Source of the DNA: Ruegeria lacuscaerulensis ITI-1157
GTDB taxonomy: Bacteria > Pseudomonadota > Alphaproteobacteria > Rhodobacterales > Rhodobacteraceae
Assembly (NCBI GenBank): GCA_000161775.1
Contig: GG704596.1
Span: 1,759,593 to 1,823,592, forward strand
Reading direction: 5' to 3'
DNA length: 64,000 bases
Shown here: positions 45,385 through 56,389 of the stretch, one piece after another
How positions within the stretch are numbered: the first letter of the stretch is position 1
Layout: each line of letters opens with the position of its first letter
The notes under the pieces: generated by a model
The model's input: the letters and a program-made list of their open reading frames with translations, nothing else
Databases searched by the model: none
What the model was told of the DNA's origin: nothing
Translations under genes and position numbers: made by a program

Positions 45385-46206
45385 ATGAGTTATCACGAAT
45401 CCGGCGCGTTGAGCGCCGAAGAACCGCTCTGCCGTTACGAAGGGTCCAAGCGATGGTTTCGCGGGCCGGGGCGAGCGTTGGAAAGCCCCTATGTGGTCTG
45501 CGTAGGCGCCGATGAAACCTTTGGCCGGTTCGTGGCGCGTCCGTTTCCGTCTGTCCTTGACGAAAGGCTGGACGTGCCCTGCGTCAACTTGGGCAGTCTG
45601 TTTTGCGGTGTCGATGGGCTGACGCAGGACAGCGGGGTGTTGGATCTGATGAACAAAGCCAAGACATGCGTTTTGCAACTGCCGGGCCTTTTGGGGCAGA
45701 CGAACCCATTCTACCGGGTTCATACCCGGCGCAATGACAGGGTGCTGGCAGCAACTTCGGACCTGCGCGCGCTCTACCCCGAGGTGGATTTTGCCGAAAT
45801 CCACTTCGTCCGACATCTGATTCTGCGGCTGGCCGAGTTCCAGGACGCGCGATTCGAAATGCTGGCGGACACACTGAAGCGGGGGTGGCTGACCGCGCTG
45901 AGCGACTTTCTGACCCGCGTAGAACCACCGGTCATCTTGCTGTGGCTGGATATGGCACACAGCCCCGACGCGCAGCACCTCAGCCTGCCGGAACCGGTGC
46001 GGGTCACCGCTTCGATGGTCGAGGAACTGGCGCGGCACTGTGCCGGAAAGGTCGAGATGCAGGTGCGTCCATCGGGCGAATCGGATGATCTCGAGGACAT
46101 GCTGTTCGGCACGATGCAGCAGCCCATGGCGGAATACATGATCGGGCCGGCCACGCATCGGGCCATTGCCGATCGACTGTTGCCCGCGATCCGGGATCTG
46201 GACTGA
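45385..46206 (+). CDS. DUF6473 protein
   Basis: 273 residues. Soluble, with the family opening SYHESGALSAEEPLCRY and GPGRALESPYVVCVGADETFGRFV, followed by an alternating alpha/beta pattern. It shows weak similarity in layout to SGNH or sulfotransferase-like proteins of polysaccharide systems, but no catalytic signature is clear, so no function is proposed. ATG 45385 preferred over the GTG at 45376. It ends at a strong terminator shared with etfA. Confidence 0.72.
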   Translation: MSYHESGALSAEEPLCRYEGSKRWFRGPGRALESPYVVCVGADETFGRFVARPFPSVLDERLDVPCVNLGSLFCGVDGLTQDSGVLDLMNKAKTCVLQLPGLLGQTNPFYRVHTRRNDRVLAATSDLRALYPEVDFAEIHFVRHLILRLAEFQDARFEMLADTLKRGWLTALSDFLTRVEPPVILLWLDMAHSPDAQHLSLPEPVRVTASMVEELARHCAGKVEMQVRPSGESDDLEDMLFGTMQQPMAEYMIGPATHRAIADRLLPAIRDLD

Positions 46207-46210
46207 AAAA

Positions 46211-46230
46211 GGCCCGCCAATCGGCGGGCC
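46211..46230. terminator. Bidirectional terminator between DUF6473 and etfA
   Basis: GGCCCGCC-AATC-GGCGGGCC, eight perfect pairs and a 4-base loop. The minus strand continues with TTTTT, so it mainly ends the etfBA message. It serves the plus-strand gene more weakly. Confidence 0.85.
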
Positions 46231-46255
46231 TTGATCGTTTCGAAGTCGGGCCTTG

Positions 46256-47185
46256 TCAGCCCAGTTTTTCAGTAAGCTCCGGCACGGCCTGGAACAGGTC
46301 TGCGACCAGGCCGTAATCGGCCACCTGGAAGATGGGGGCCTCTTCGTCCTTGTTGATCGCGACGATGATCTTCGAATCCTTCATGCCGGCCAGGTGCTGG
46401 ATCGCGCCCGAGATGCCAACGGCGATGTAAAGATCCGGCGCCACGACCTTGCCGGTCTGACCCACCTGCCAGTCGTTCGGAGCATAGCCCGAGTCGACGG
46501 CTGCACGGCTGGCACCAACCGCCGCACCCAGCTTGTCGGCGAGGGCTTCGATCAGTTTGAAGTCTTCTTCCGAGCCGACGCCGCGGCCGCCCGATACCAC
46601 GGCCTTGGCCGAGGTCAGTTCGGGGCGGTCGCTTTCGGCGACCTTGTCCTCGACCCATTCCGACAGGCCGGGGTTTTCACCGACCGATACGGTCTCGATC
46701 GGGGCCGATCCGCCTTCGCCGGCCGCATCAAAGCTGGCCGTACGGAAGGTGATGACCTTCTTGGGATCGTTCGACTTGACGGTCTGGATCGCGTTGCCCG
46801 CGTAGATCGGGCGCTCGAAGGTCGAGCCATCCACCACGCCCGAAGCGTCCGAGATCACCATCACGTCCAGCAGCGCGGCCACGCGCGGCATCACGTTCTT
46901 GGCGTCGGTGGTGGCGGGCGCCACGATATGTTCATAGTCGTCGGCCAGGCTGACGATCAGCGCGGCGGTCGATTCGGCCAGACGATGACCCAGCGACGGG
47001 TCTTCGGCCACCAGCACCTTGGACACGCCGTCGATCTTGGCGGCGGCTTCGCCGGCAGCGGCGGCCGAGCCTCCCGCGGCCAGAACGGTCACGTCACCCA
47101 GCTGTTTGGCAGCGGTGACCGCCTTGGCGGTTGCGTCCATCGCCAGTTCGCCATTGTTGACTTCGGCAAGCAGAAGTACAGCCAT
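46256..47185 (-). CDS. etfA: Electron transfer flavoprotein alpha subunit
   Basis: 309 residues. N-terminal domain followed by the FAD-binding C-terminal domain with [37 protein letters not shown] and [15 protein letters not shown]. With EtfB it carries electrons from acyl-CoA and other flavin dehydrogenases, probably including Mcd, to ETF-quinone oxidoreductase. Its start overlaps the etfB stop by one base (TAATG). Confidence 0.95.
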   Translation of the reverse strand: MAVLLLAEVNNGELAMDATAKAVTAAKQLGDVTVLAAGGSAAAAGEAAAKIDGVSKVLVAEDPSLGHRLAESTAALIVSLADDYEHIVAPATTDAKNVMPRVAALLDVMVISDASGVVDGSTFERPIYAGNAIQTVKSNDPKKVITFRTASFDAAGEGGSAPIETVSVGENPGLSEWVEDKVAESDRPELTSAKAVVSGGRGVGSEEDFKLIEALADKLGAAVGASRAAVDSGYAPNDWQVGQTGKVVAPDLYIAVGISGAIQHLAGMKDSKIIVAINKDEEAPIFQVADYGLVADLFQAVPELTEKLG

Positions 47186-47943
47186 TACACAGCCCCCGCT
47201 TCTTTGAGTTTCCCGACCAGCTCGTCGACCGAGCCCACGATGATGCCAGCGGCGCGTGCCGGCGGCTCTTCGGTCTTGACGACTTCGAGGCGCGGCGTGA
47301 CGTCGACGCCGTAATCGGCGGCGGTTTTCTCGTCCAACGGCTTTTTCTTGGCCTTCATGATGTTGGGCAGCGACGCATAGCGCGGCTCGTTCAGGCGCAG
47401 GTCGACGGTGATGATGGCCGGCATCTTGACGCTGATGGTCTGCAGACCGCCGTCAACTTCGCGCGTGACCTTGGCGGTGTCGCCTTCGATGTCCAGTTCG
47501 GACGCGAAGGTGCCCTGGCTCCAGCCCAGCAGAGCCGCCAGCATCTGGCCGGTGGCGTTCATGTCGTTGTCGATCGCCTGCTTGCCGCACAGCACCAGGC
47601 CCGGCTGCTCTTCCTCGACCACCTTGGCCAGGATCTTGGCAACGGCCAGCGGTTCGATGTCCTGGTGGACGTCATCGGCTGCAACCACCAGAATGGCGCG
47701 GTCTGCACCCATCGCCAGCGCGGTGCGCAGCGTTTCCTGCGCCTGCTTGACGCCGATCGAAACGGCCACGACCTCGTCGGCCTTGCCGGCTTCTTTCAGG
47801 CGGATCGCCTCTTCGACGGCAATCTCGTCGAACGGGTTCATCGACATTTTGACATTGGCGAGATCAACACCGCTGCCGTCCGCTTTGACGCGAACTTTCA
47901 CGTTGTAGTCGATCACGCGCTTGACAGGCACAAGTACCTTCAT
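47185..47943 (-). CDS. etfB: Electron transfer flavoprotein beta subunit
   Basis: 252 residues. AMP-binding subunit with the opening [32 protein letters not shown], and the family signature [22 protein letters not shown]. First gene of the etfBA operon. Confidence 0.95.
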   Translation of the reverse strand: MKVLVPVKRVIDYNVKVRVKADGSGVDLANVKMSMNPFDEIAVEEAIRLKEAGKADEVVAVSIGVKQAQETLRTALAMGADRAILVVAADDVHQDIEPLAVAKILAKVVEEEQPGLVLCGKQAIDNDMNATGQMLAALLGWSQGTFASELDIEGDTAKVTREVDGGLQTISVKMPAIITVDLRLNEPRYASLPNIMKAKKKPLDEKTAADYGVDVTPRLEVVKTEEPPARAAGIIVGSVDELVGKLKEAGAV

Positions 47944-48254
47944 TTTTGCGTATGCTCCTTACAAAAACGGCAAGCCGCAATGCGACTCCACCAATGCTCT
48001 CGTCGGCCTAGATAGCGCCTTGCGGGGCGTCGGGACAGGGCAAAATCGTCACGTCATGTCGTGGGGACGTCGCGTTTCACGCTTTTTGACGTGAAGGAAC
48101 GAAATATTGTTACCCGGTCGGCGGGCGGTTTTGCCGCGCCGGACAGTGCGAAAACGCGTTCAAGAAGTTCGGGTTTCAGCGGTTCGCGCCCGCCCTTCGG
48201 GCCGGGGCTTCGCCCTTCCGGTCGCCACAACGTCCGCTGGACGTTGTGCCGCTT
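47944..48254. other. Intergenic region between etfB and the cobalamin adenosyltransferase gene
   Basis: 311 bases without a gene. The etfB promoter should lie near 47950-48100. The part nearer the adenosyltransferase gene (48174-48252) holds a 19-base direct repeat, a perfect 10-base-stem hairpin and further G/C palindromes. I see no other feature. Confidence 0.6.
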
Positions 48255-48271
48255 TCAGCGGTTCGCGCCCG
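48174..48271. repeat. 19-base direct repeat flanking a perfect hairpin
   Basis: TTTCAGCGGTTCGCGCCCG occurs at 48174-48192 and at 48253-48271. The second copy is the last codons and stop of the adenosyltransferase gene. Between them lie GC palindromes and a perfect hairpin CACAACGTCC-GCT-GGACGTTGTG (48226-48248). It resembles a small palindromic element inserted with duplication of the gene's 3' tip. Confidence 0.65.
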
Positions 48272-48827
48272 GAACCCACAAGACGTCATCGTGGCCGCCA
48301 TTGTTGGCGCAGCGGGCTGCCACGAAGAACCAGTCGCTGAGGCGGTTGAGGTATTTCACCGCGGCCGCGTTCACCGGTTCCATGTTGGTCAGTTCGACGG
48401 CCAGACGCTCGGCGCGCCGCGAGACCGTGCGGCAGACATGCAGATGCGCCGCCAGCCGCGACCCGCCCGGCAGGATGAAGCTGCGCAACGGTTCGAGGTC
48501 CGCATTCATCGCGTCGATTTCCGACTCCAGCCGGTCGATCTGGGCCGGGGCGATCCGCAGGGGTGGATAGTCGGCCTCGGCGTCTTTTTCCATGTCGGGG
48601 CGGCACAGGTCAGCGCCCAGGTCGAACAGGTCATTCTGGATGCGTGCAAGCGCTGCATCGAGCTCGCCCTCGGCCTCGGTGCGGGCCACGCCGACAAAGG
48701 CGTTCAGTTCGTCCACCGTGCCATAGGCCGCCACGCGGCCCGCGTATTTCGCCACCCGTTCGCCATTGCCCAGCGCGGTTTTGCCATCGTCCCCGGTGCG
48801 GGTGTAAATCTTGTTCAGAACGACCAT
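48255..48827 (-). CDS. Cob(I)alamin adenosyltransferase, PduO type
   Basis: 190 residues. The ATP-binding N-terminus KIYTRTGDDGKTAL, the GTVDELNAFVGVAR helix, and the conserved SFILPGGSRLAAHLHVCRTVSRRAER and LNRLSDWFFVAAR blocks are intact. Transfers adenosyl to cobalamin to make coenzyme B12, needed for example by ethylmalonyl- and methylmalonyl-CoA mutases. The last codons are duplicated downstream in the intergenic region. Start follows the HIG1-like stop directly (TAGATG). Confidence 0.92.
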   Translation of the reverse strand: MVVLNKIYTRTGDDGKTALGNGERVAKYAGRVAAYGTVDELNAFVGVARTEAEGELDAALARIQNDLFDLGADLCRPDMEKDAEADYPPLRIAPAQIDRLESEIDAMNADLEPLRSFILPGGSRLAAHLHVCRTVSRRAERLAVELTNMEPVNAAAVKYLNRLSDWFFVAARCANNGGHDDVLWVPGANR

Positions 48828-49031
48828 CTACTGCACTCCCTGTCCACGCAGATAGACGTAGAGCACGATCAGCACCACGGCAATGAATTGAAACAGGATG
48901 CGCAGGCGCATCATCTTGTTGCTTTTCTTGGCAGCCTCCATGCCGCCCTTGCCGAAATTGGCCACGCCCAGTGCCAGCACGACGACGACAGCCGCCATCG
49001 CCAAAAGCAGCACACCCATCAAGATATCCAT
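48828..49031 (-). CDS. Two-helix small membrane protein, HIG1-domain-like
   Basis: 67 residues: two hydrophobic helices (GVLLLAMAAVVVVLALGVANF and FIAVVLIVLYVYL) joined by GGMEAAKKSNKMMRLRILFQ, where the N-x-x-M-R-x-R-x-x-x-Q pattern matches HIG1-type proteins that associate with respiratory complexes in mitochondria. A respiratory role in this bacterium is an inference. Start at ATG 49031. The longer reading to 49070 adds a hydrophilic stretch. Coupled to the adenosyltransferase gene. Confidence 0.68.
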   Translation of the reverse strand: MDILMGVLLLAMAAVVVVLALGVANFGKGGMEAAKKSNKMMRLRILFQFIAVVLIVLYVYLRGQGVQ

Positions 49032-49110
49032 GTCGCCCTCGTTCGCGCTTGTGTTCGTTTGCCGCACCATCTAGCCGGACGTGTGGAAAAAGCGAACGGG
49101 TAATTTCGTC

Positions 49111-49938
49111 TCAGACGCGGGACAGGATCCGGTCGATGGCGCCGGTCGGCAGGACGCGGCGTAGATAGGCGGCGATGTAGGTGGGCGTCGTGACATAGTA
49201 GCGCGCCTTGGGCGATTTCGACTCGAGCGCGCGCGCCAGCTTGTCCGTGACGGCCGAGGCGGGCAACTCGAACCGGTCGGGGCCGCTGTCCTCGTAGAGC
49301 CGCCTGAGCAGCGAGCCCTCGTATTTCGCGCGCAGGGCCGAGTTTTCCCAGTCGATGAACCGTTCGAAGATCGGAATGGCCTTCTCGCGCAGCTTCGAGG
49401 TGACCGGGCCGGGTTCGATCAGAATAACCTTTATGCCGGTGTCGCGCAGTTCCAGCCGCAGCGTGTCGGTCAGGCCTTCGATGGCGTATTTCGTGGCCAC
49501 ATAGGCGCCACGCCACGGAAAGGCGACCAATCCCAGAACCGACGAGTTCTGGACGATACGGCCATGCCCCTGCGCACGCATGACGGGAATCACCTGACGC
49601 GTCAGCTCGTGCCAGCCAAAGACATTGGTCTCGAAGATATGACGCAGGCCCTCGGTCGGTACGTCTTCGACCGCACCGGGCAGCCCATGTGCCCCGTTGT
49701 TGAAAAGCGCATCCAGCGTGCCGTCCGTTGCCTGCAAAACCTCGGCAAGGCCAGCCGTGATGCTGGCAGCATCGGTATAGTCGATGCGTGGACTGTCAAA
49801 GCCCTGAGCGCGCAGCCGGTCACAGTCGCGCTGCTGCCGGCACGAGGCAAAAACGCGCCACCCGCGCGCACGCATGCCGTGTGCCGCGTCCAGCCCGATA
49901 CCCGAGGAGCACCCGGTAATGAGGATGGATCTCTGCAT
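49111..49938 (-). CDS. Short-chain dehydrogenase/reductase
   Basis: 275 residues. NAD(P) motif TGCSSGIG at the N-terminus, NNGAHG, catalytic Ser in QNSSVLGL and the Tyr-x-x-x-Lys in AYVATKYAIEGL, all intact. A C-terminal extension (KYEGSLLRRLYEDSG) gives some substrate specificity. Substrate unknown. ATG 49938 with GGGGGCG upstream. Likely an independent unit. Confidence 0.85.
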   Translation of the reverse strand: MQRSILITGCSSGIGLDAAHGMRARGWRVFASCRQQRDCDRLRAQGFDSPRIDYTDAASITAGLAEVLQATDGTLDALFNNGAHGLPGAVEDVPTEGLRHIFETNVFGWHELTRQVIPVMRAQGHGRIVQNSSVLGLVAFPWRGAYVATKYAIEGLTDTLRLELRDTGIKVILIEPGPVTSKLREKAIPIFERFIDWENSALRAKYEGSLLRRLYEDSGPDRFELPASAVTDKLARALESKSPKARYYVTTPTYIAAYLRRVLPTGAIDRILSRV

Positions 49939-50007
49939 ATCGCCCCCGTCGTCTTCCGTCAGCAACAGCTATTGCGGGGAACATGGCAGAGCAATGACGG
50001 CATCGCG

Positions 50008-50613
50008 TCAATTCGCGGATTTGCGGATCAATGAGGCGGAAATCCATCCGACCTGTTGCTCGGGCAACACGCGCAGGCGCAGCCAGCCGGTACCCGAATC
50101 GCTCAGCACCTCGACTTTCTGCCCCATCCTGGCCTTGCCGACGATGGGATAGATGGTGCCGGGGCCGTCGCGCATGTTCACCCGCGTGCTGGACACCTCG
50201 CGGATATCCTTGGGTGCGGGGGCCGCTTGGGTTGGTGTGGCCTCGGGGGCGACGGGCGTCTCGCGCAGCGCCAGGGGGGCGGTCTCATCAAGCGATGCAA
50301 GCGAGAAGGTCTCGGCCTGACGTTCCATGCCCGCAAGGGGCGTATCCATTCCGGCGGCGACCTGCGCCAACACGGCGCTTGCATCGGGTGTCTGCGCGAC
50401 AGGCAGCGGCTCGACCGGTTTTGCTGGGCGCGCGACGGCGCGGGTTACAAGGTCCTTCGGTTTCGCGGCGACCAAGCGGTCAGCTGTTCGGGGCTGGGTC
50501 ACCGGACCATGTGCGGCAGCGCGCGTGCCGCGCGGCTCGAAATCTGGGCCGCCGCTCATCACGTAGAAGGCCCAACCCAAGGCGGCAAAGGTAACAACAA
50601 TCAGGCGCGTCAT
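50008..50613 (-). CDS. Membrane-anchored protein with SH3 domain
   Basis: 201 residues. A short N-terminal membrane anchor or uncleaved signal (LIVVTFAALGWAFYVMS), a Pro/Ala-rich disordered linker of about 110 residues, and a bacterial SH3 domain at the C-terminus (RVNMRDGPGTIYPIVGKARMGQKVEV, GWLRLRVLPEQQVGWISASLI). SH3b domains often bind peptidoglycan, and the likely place is the periplasm. GGGGGATG precedes ATG 50613. Confidence 0.75.
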   Translation of the reverse strand: MTRLIVVTFAALGWAFYVMSGGPDFEPRGTRAAAHGPVTQPRTADRLVAAKPKDLVTRAVARPAKPVEPLPVAQTPDASAVLAQVAAGMDTPLAGMERQAETFSLASLDETAPLALRETPVAPEATPTQAAPAPKDIREVSSTRVNMRDGPGTIYPIVGKARMGQKVEVLSDSGTGWLRLRVLPEQQVGWISASLIRKSAN

Positions 50614-50811
50614 GGCGCATCCCCCAGTAATCGCATCAACAAAAAACGGCAGCATTCAATGATCGACATTTTACCATAAACCCGGATTTGAGTCGAAAGT
50701 CGGGGGAAATCGCGGGGTTGGGTCCCCCTGTTGCAAAAAGCCGGACTTGTCCCCAGCAAATTGTGCGCGGATTGCTTTACCACCGGCGTCGGGCGTCGTA
50801 TCACATCATCT

Positions 50812-53160
50812 ATGAACGACACGATCGACGACCCCAACATGGAGGCTCCCGGCGTCGGGGGCGAGGTGGCTGAACCGCTGCGCCGGGCAATTGGCGAGCG
50901 GTACCTGACCTATGCGCTGTCCACCATCATGCATCGCGCGCTGCCCGATGCGCGTGATGGTCTGAAGCCGGTCCACCGGCGAATCCTCTATGCGATGCGG
51001 GAGTTGCGACTCAGTTCTTCGGGCGGGTTCCGCAAGTCGGCCAAGATCTCGGGCGACGTGATGGGTAACTACCACCCGCATGGCGACGCCGCGATCTATG
51101 ACGCGATGGCGCGGCTGGCACAGGATTTCAACGTCCGCTATCCGCTGGTGGACGGACAGGGCAATTTCGGCAACATCGACGGCGACAACCCGGCGGCCTC
51201 GCGCTATACCGAGGCGCGCATGACCATCGTCGCCGAGGCGCTGCTGGAGGGTCTCGACGAGGACGCCGTCGATTTCCGCGACAACTATGACGGCACGCTG
51301 CGCGAACCGGTGGTGCTGCCGGCGACCTTCCCGAACCTGCTGGCCAATGGCGCGTCGGGGATCGCGGTGGGCATGGCCACGAACATCCCGCCCCACAACA
51401 TCGCCGAGCTGTGTGACGCGTGTCTGCATCTGATCAAGACGCCGGACGCCCGCGACGACACGTTGCTGAACTATGTGCCGGGGCCGGATTTCCCGACCGG
51501 CGGCGTGATCGTCGAGCCGCCCGAGAGCATCGCCCAGGCCTATCGCACCGGGCGCGGCTCGTTCCGGCTGCGCTGCAAGTATGAAATCGAGGATCTGGGC
51601 CGGGGCCAGTGGCAGATCGTGGTCACCGAGATCCCGTACCAGGTTCAGAAATCGAAGCTGATCGAAAAGCTCGCCGAGCTGATCCAGACCAAGAAGATCC
51701 CGATCCTGGGCGATGTGCGCGACGAATCCGCCGACGACATCCGCCTGATCCTCGAGCCGCGCTCGAAGAACGTGGACCCCGAGGTGTTGATGAACATGCT
51801 CTACCGCAACTCGGATCTCGAGCTGCGGTTCAGCCTGAACATGAACGTGCTGATCGACGGGGTGACGCCCAAGGTCTGTTCGATGAAGGAGGTGCTGCGC
51901 GCCTTCCTCGACCACCGGCAAGAGGTGCTGCTGCGCCGCTCGCGTCACCGCATGGCCAAGATCGACCACCGGCTCGAGGTGCTGGAGGGCTTCATCGTCG
52001 CCTTCCTGAATCTCGACCGCGTGATCGACATCATCCGCTATGACGACGACCCCAAGGCCGCCCTGATGCGCGAGAACTGGGGCATCGATCATGTCCGCGC
52101 CACCAGCGAGGCCGACTATGTCTCGCCCAAGCCGGGCGAGGGCGAATTGTCCGAAGTTCAGGTCGACGCGATCCTGAACATGCGCCTGCGCAGTCTGCGT
52201 CGGTTGGAGGAAATGGAACTGGTCCGTGAGCGGGATGCGCTGATGGAAGAGCGCGCCGGTCTCGAGGACCTGCTGGCGGATGAAGGCTTGCAATGGGCCA
52301 GCATCGCCGAGCAGTTGAAAGAGACCAAGAAGAAATTCGGCAAGGACTATGAGGGCGGCGCCCGCCGCACCCGTTTTGCCGAGGCCGGCGCGGTCGAAGA
52401 GGTGCCGCTGGAGGCGATGATCGACCGCGAACCGATCACGGTGGTCTGTTCCCAGATGGGCTGGATCCGCGCCATGACCGGCCATATCGACCTGAACCGC
52501 GAGCTGAAGTTCAAGGATGGCGACGGCCCGCGGTTCATCTTCCACGCGGAAACCACCGACCGGCTGCTGATCTTTGCTTCGAACGGGCGGGTCTATACGG
52601 TCAGCGCCGCGAACCTTCCCGGCGGGCGGGGCATGGGCGAGCCGTTGCGCCTGATGGTCGATCTGCCCAACGAGGCGCAGATCGTCGACATCCTGATCCA
52701 CAAGCCGGGGCGCAAGCTGCTGGTGGCCTCGGATGCGGGCAACGGTTTCATCGTCCCCGAGGACGAGGTTCTGGCCCAGACCCGCAACGGCAAGCAGGTG
52801 CTGAACGTCAAGGATGACGAGCGTGCGGTGATCTGCAAACCGGTCGCGGGCGACCACGTCGCCGTAGTGTCTCAGAACGGCAAGTTCCTGGTGTTCCCGG
52901 TCTCCGAGCTGCCCGAGATGACGCGCGGCAAGGGCGTGCGTTTGCAGAAATACAACATGGCGCGCGGGCGCCAGGGCACGCTGGAGCTGGATGGCGGCCT
53001 GTCCGACCTGACGACCTTCAACTGGGAAGAGGGTCTGAAATGGTCGATGGGCGGCGACAAAACCCGGCACGAGCCCGACATGACCCCATGGCTGGCCAAG
53101 CGCGCCAGCGTGGGCAAGAAACCTCCCTATGGCTTCCCGCGTGACTACAAGTTCTCGTGA
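50812..53160 (+). CDS. parC: DNA topoisomerase IV subunit A
   Basis: 782 residues. Type IIA topoisomerase breakage-reunion subunit that unlinks replicated chromosomes. Catalytic Tyr132 lies in [10 protein letters not shown], and [14 protein letters not shown] forms the quinolone-determining region, where the residue equivalent to E. coli Ser80 is Ala93. The C-terminal beta-pinwheel has degenerate GyrA-type repeats, separating ParC from GyrA. Start at ATG 50812, because the longer reading from 50731 has no homology. parE is not adjacent. Confidence 0.92.
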   Translation: MNDTIDDPNMEAPGVGGEVAEPLRRAIGERYLTYALSTIMHRALPDARDGLKPVHRRILYAMRELRLSSSGGFRKSAKISGDVMGNYHPHGDAAIYDAMARLAQDFNVRYPLVDGQGNFGNIDGDNPAASRYTEARMTIVAEALLEGLDEDAVDFRDNYDGTLREPVVLPATFPNLLANGASGIAVGMATNIPPHNIAELCDACLHLIKTPDARDDTLLNYVPGPDFPTGGVIVEPPESIAQAYRTGRGSFRLRCKYEIEDLGRGQWQIVVTEIPYQVQKSKLIEKLAELIQTKKIPILGDVRDESADDIRLILEPRSKNVDPEVLMNMLYRNSDLELRFSLNMNVLIDGVTPKVCSMKEVLRAFLDHRQEVLLRRSRHRMAKIDHRLEVLEGFIVAFLNLDRVIDIIRYDDDPKAALMRENWGIDHVRATSEADYVSPKPGEGELSEVQVDAILNMRLRSLRRLEEMELVRERDALMEERAGLEDLLADEGLQWASIAEQLKETKKKFGKDYEGGARRTRFAEAGAVEEVPLEAMIDREPITVVCSQMGWIRAMTGHIDLNRELKFKDGDGPRFIFHAETTDRLLIFASNGRVYTVSAANLPGGRGMGEPLRLMVDLPNEAQIVDILIHKPGRKLLVASDAGNGFIVPEDEVLAQTRNGKQVLNVKDDERAVICKPVAGDHVAVVSQNGKFLVFPVSELPEMTRGKGVRLQKYNMARGRQGTLELDGGLSDLTTFNWEEGLKWSMGGDKTRHEPDMTPWLAKRASVGKKPPYGFPRDYKFS

Positions 53161-53188
53161 TCTGGCCGGGCCAATCAAGAAATCCGTC

Positions 53189-53213
53189 GATACGGCTTGG
53201 CACAGGCCGTATC
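53189..53213. other. Hairpin after parC
   Basis: GATACGGC and GCCGTATC arms (eight perfect pairs) with a 9-base loop, 29 bases past the parC stop and 44 before the lipoprotein start. It lacks a T-run, so it is either a weak terminator or an operator for the next gene. Confidence 0.4.
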
Positions 53214-53256
53214 GGTACGCTAGATCAGAAAAACAGGCCATATCGAGACGGAACCC

Positions 53257-53847
53257 ATGCGCAAACTGCTGATACTGTTCGCCGGACTGGCCATGATCGG
53301 GGCCTGCTCCCAGACCTTGGTTGACGAGGCCCCCGAGGATCTTGGCGCCTTCAAGCTGCGGGTCAATTATGCCTATGCGGACAAGGCGGTGCAGGGGCCG
53401 GTAAGCCGGGACGCGACCCCGCAGGAATGGGCTGAGGCGATCCAGAAGGCCGTGGACCTCCGGCTGGGCCGGTATCAGGGCAGCCAGGAATATGACATCG
53501 GCATCAGCCTGGAAGGGTACATGCTGGCGCCGCCGGGCATCCCGGTGATCTACAACCCCAAAAGCACGGCCATCGTCCTGGTCAATGTCTATGACGTGGG
53601 CAAGAAAGAATTCCTGGCCAAGGGCAAGCAATTCCAGGTGCTGGAAGACACCACCAGCGACAGCGCGGTCGTGGGATCGGGCAACAGCCGCACCCGCGAA
53701 GAGCAGATGAACGGGCTGGCCCTCAAGATCGCCGACCGGGTCGAGGAATGGCTGGCCGAAGAGCACAAGAAAAACGGCTGGTTCGACCCGCGGCCGGGGC
53801 TGATCCAGCCGCTCGAGCCGGACGAGGCCATACAAAATCCGGCCTGA
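53257..53847 (+). CDS. Predicted lipoprotein, unknown function
   Basis: 196 residues. Signal ending in lipobox IGAC (Cys17), then a soluble domain with [33 protein letters not shown] and [20 protein letters not shown]. The alternating beta pattern suggests a compact envelope protein. No family recognised. Sits between parC and tuf, both housekeeping. Confidence 0.65.
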   Translation: MRKLLILFAGLAMIGACSQTLVDEAPEDLGAFKLRVNYAYADKAVQGPVSRDATPQEWAEAIQKAVDLRLGRYQGSQEYDIGISLEGYMLAPPGIPVIYNPKSTAIVLVNVYDVGKKEFLAKGKQFQVLEDTTSDSAVVGSGNSRTREEQMNGLALKIADRVEEWLAEEHKKNGWFDPRPGLIQPLEPDEAIQNPA

Positions 53848-53959
53848 CGCCCGTTTTCCTGATGGTTGTGCTTGATTTTCCGTTGTGAACCCAATATCCC
53901 GCGCGCGCAGATGCAAACCGGGACCAAGGGTCCCCCAAACCGCAAAGGGCGCCTGAGGA

Positions 53960-55135
<1,176 letters not shown>

Positions 55136-55162
55136 TTCGCAACGCGAATGATCAGACGGAAA

Positions 55163-55187
55163 GGGCGTCCTGCGGGACGCCCTTTTT
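55163..55187 (+). terminator. Rho-independent terminator of tuf
   Basis: GGGCGTCC-TGCG-GGACGCCC, eight perfect pairs, followed by TTTTTG. Textbook structure, 28 bases behind the stop. Confidence 0.9.
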
Positions 55188-55234
55188 GTCTGGGTTCAAC
55201 ACTCAAGAGACGCGCACAAACGCACAAAAAGGAT

Positions 55235-55255
55235 GTGTCGAAAATCATCGAGTGA
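55235..55255 (+). pseudogene. Vestigial 3' end of a second tuf copy
   Basis: The 17 bases GTGTCGAAAATCATCGA match the tuf end at 55115-55131 exactly, 120 bases apart, and continue as GAG-TGA, so the frame still reads VSKIIE then stop. The synonymous Glu codon and different stop suggest the tail of another tuf allele. Its own downstream terminator follows at 55336. Only this tip remains. Confidence 0.7.
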
Positions 55256-55335
55256 CGGCTTTGCCGACACGGCGGTGACAGGCGATCTGGCGGCATCGCC
55301 AAACCTGCCGAGAACCGCTCGGTGACAACCTGAAG

Positions 55336-55363
55336 AAGGTCGTCCCACAAGGGCGGCCTTTTT
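55336..55363 (+). terminator. Second terminator downstream of tuf
   Basis: AAGGTCGTCCC and GGGCGGCCTT arms (one bulged T, one G-U pair) with a 4-base loop and a five-T run. Probably the terminator that belonged to the lost tuf copy. Confidence 0.6.
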
Positions 55364-55468
55364 CGTCAAAGCCCCGGTATTGAAGGCAGGCGGGCAGGCG
55401 GTTGGCGTTTCATCTTCCTGAACATCGTCCGACGGCTCAGTTTCCGCCCCGCCTTGGGGTGCCGGGCG

Positions 55469-56179
55469 CTACTCCTGTTTCCAAGGTTCTCGCCCCACCA
55501 TCCGATCTGCTTCGGCGGTGAGGTCGTTCATGTGCGTCTCAAGGCTTTGGCGCAGGGATTCGATCTGTTCGTCCGTTGCCTTGCGCGGGACGGTTTCCGT
55601 CCATTCGCGGCAGAGGAATACCCCTTCGTTTCGCCATGGGCGAGGCAACAGAAGACGATCCCAGGTGCCGGCCTCACGCGCATAGCGGGTTGAATAGGTG
55701 ATGCCAAACACCCGCTTGCCGGATGCACGCGCCCACACCAGCGGTACGGTTGACGACACCCGCTCGGGCCCCCGCGGGCCATCAGCTGCGATGCCGATCG
55801 AAATGCCTTGCTTCATTTTGCCCAGCACTTCGCGCGAAAGGGCCACGTGGCGCTTGTGGCTGGACATGGCGATGGTGTCCATGCCGAACAGTTTCTGCAC
55901 CCGGCCCACCATGCTGCCGGCGCGCGCGGCCGAGGTGATCGAGCAGATGCGCCCCTTGTCCAGCGGAAAGAAATAGGGCGACTGGGCCAACCTTTGATGC
56001 CACAGCACGACGATCACCGGCTCACCTTGCTCGGCCAGTTGATCGAGCTCTTCATAGCCGATGCGCTGCCATTTCGTGTTGCGGTGGACCATCCGGATAT
56101 AGCCGGCTATGCGCCTCGCCGCCCAGTTCAGAACGGCTTCGTTGTCTGCAATCTTCTTGCGCAGGCTCACGGGCAGCAT
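55469..56179 (-). CDS. DUF374 lysophospholipid acyltransferase family protein
   Basis: 236 residues. The family's histidine block VIVVLWHQRLAQSPYFF and the DGPRGP block (IAADGPRGPERVSS) are intact, with short surrounding hydrophobic segments. Members act on lipids or Kdo-type sugar lipids of the outer membrane. The exact acceptor is unknown. Convergent with tuf and divergent from tRNA-Trp. Confidence 0.8.
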   Translation of the reverse strand: MLPVSLRKKIADNEAVLNWAARRIAGYIRMVHRNTKWQRIGYEELDQLAEQGEPVIVVLWHQRLAQSPYFFPLDKGRICSITSAARAGSMVGRVQKLFGMDTIAMSSHKRHVALSREVLGKMKQGISIGIAADGPRGPERVSSTVPLVWARASGKRVFGITYSTRYAREAGTWDRLLLPRPWRNEGVFLCREWTETVPRKATDEQIESLRQSLETHMNDLTAEADRMVGREPWKQE

Positions 56180-56272
56180 CCTTTTTGTTGGCCGGATCCT
56201 GTCTTATAGATCTGCACGGCATGCGCAACTTGTTTGTCGGCCAGGACCGTGCAGAGAAACTGAAAAAGCCTC

Positions 56273-56301
56273 TTGAGTCCGTCGCGCGGCTGTCATATCT
56301 G
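56273..56301 (+). promoter_or_regulatory. Promoter of the tRNA-Trp gene
   Basis: TTGAGT and TATCTG with a 17-base spacer. A start near 56308 would leave a very short leader before the tRNA at 56314. Confidence 0.5.
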
Positions 56302-56313
56302 ATGGCTCACCAC

Positions 56314-56389
56314 AGGGGTATAGCTCAGTTGGTAGAGCGACGGTCTCCAAAACCGTAGGTCGCGGGTTCGAACCCTGCTGCCCCTGCCA
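56314..56389 (+). tRNA. tRNA-Trp (CCA anticodon)
   Basis: 76-base cloverleaf. Acceptor AGGGGTA pairs with TGCCCCT and is followed by encoded GCCA. The anticodon stem ACGGT/ACCGT holds loop CTCCAAA with anticodon CCA at 56347-56349, and the T arm contains GGTTCGAACCC. It lies between tuf and the cyclase gene. In many proteobacteria tRNA-Trp is followed by secE-nusG, which is not so here. Confidence 0.95.

Larger units (their letters stand above)
55136..55468. other. Intergenic region behind tuf with two terminators and a tuf-tail remnant
   Basis: 333 bases without a gene. Contains the tuf terminator (55163-55187), a repeated tuf 3' tip (55235-55255), a palindrome-rich stretch, and a second terminator (55336-55363). 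The rest up to 55468 shows nothing distinct. Confidence 0.7.
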
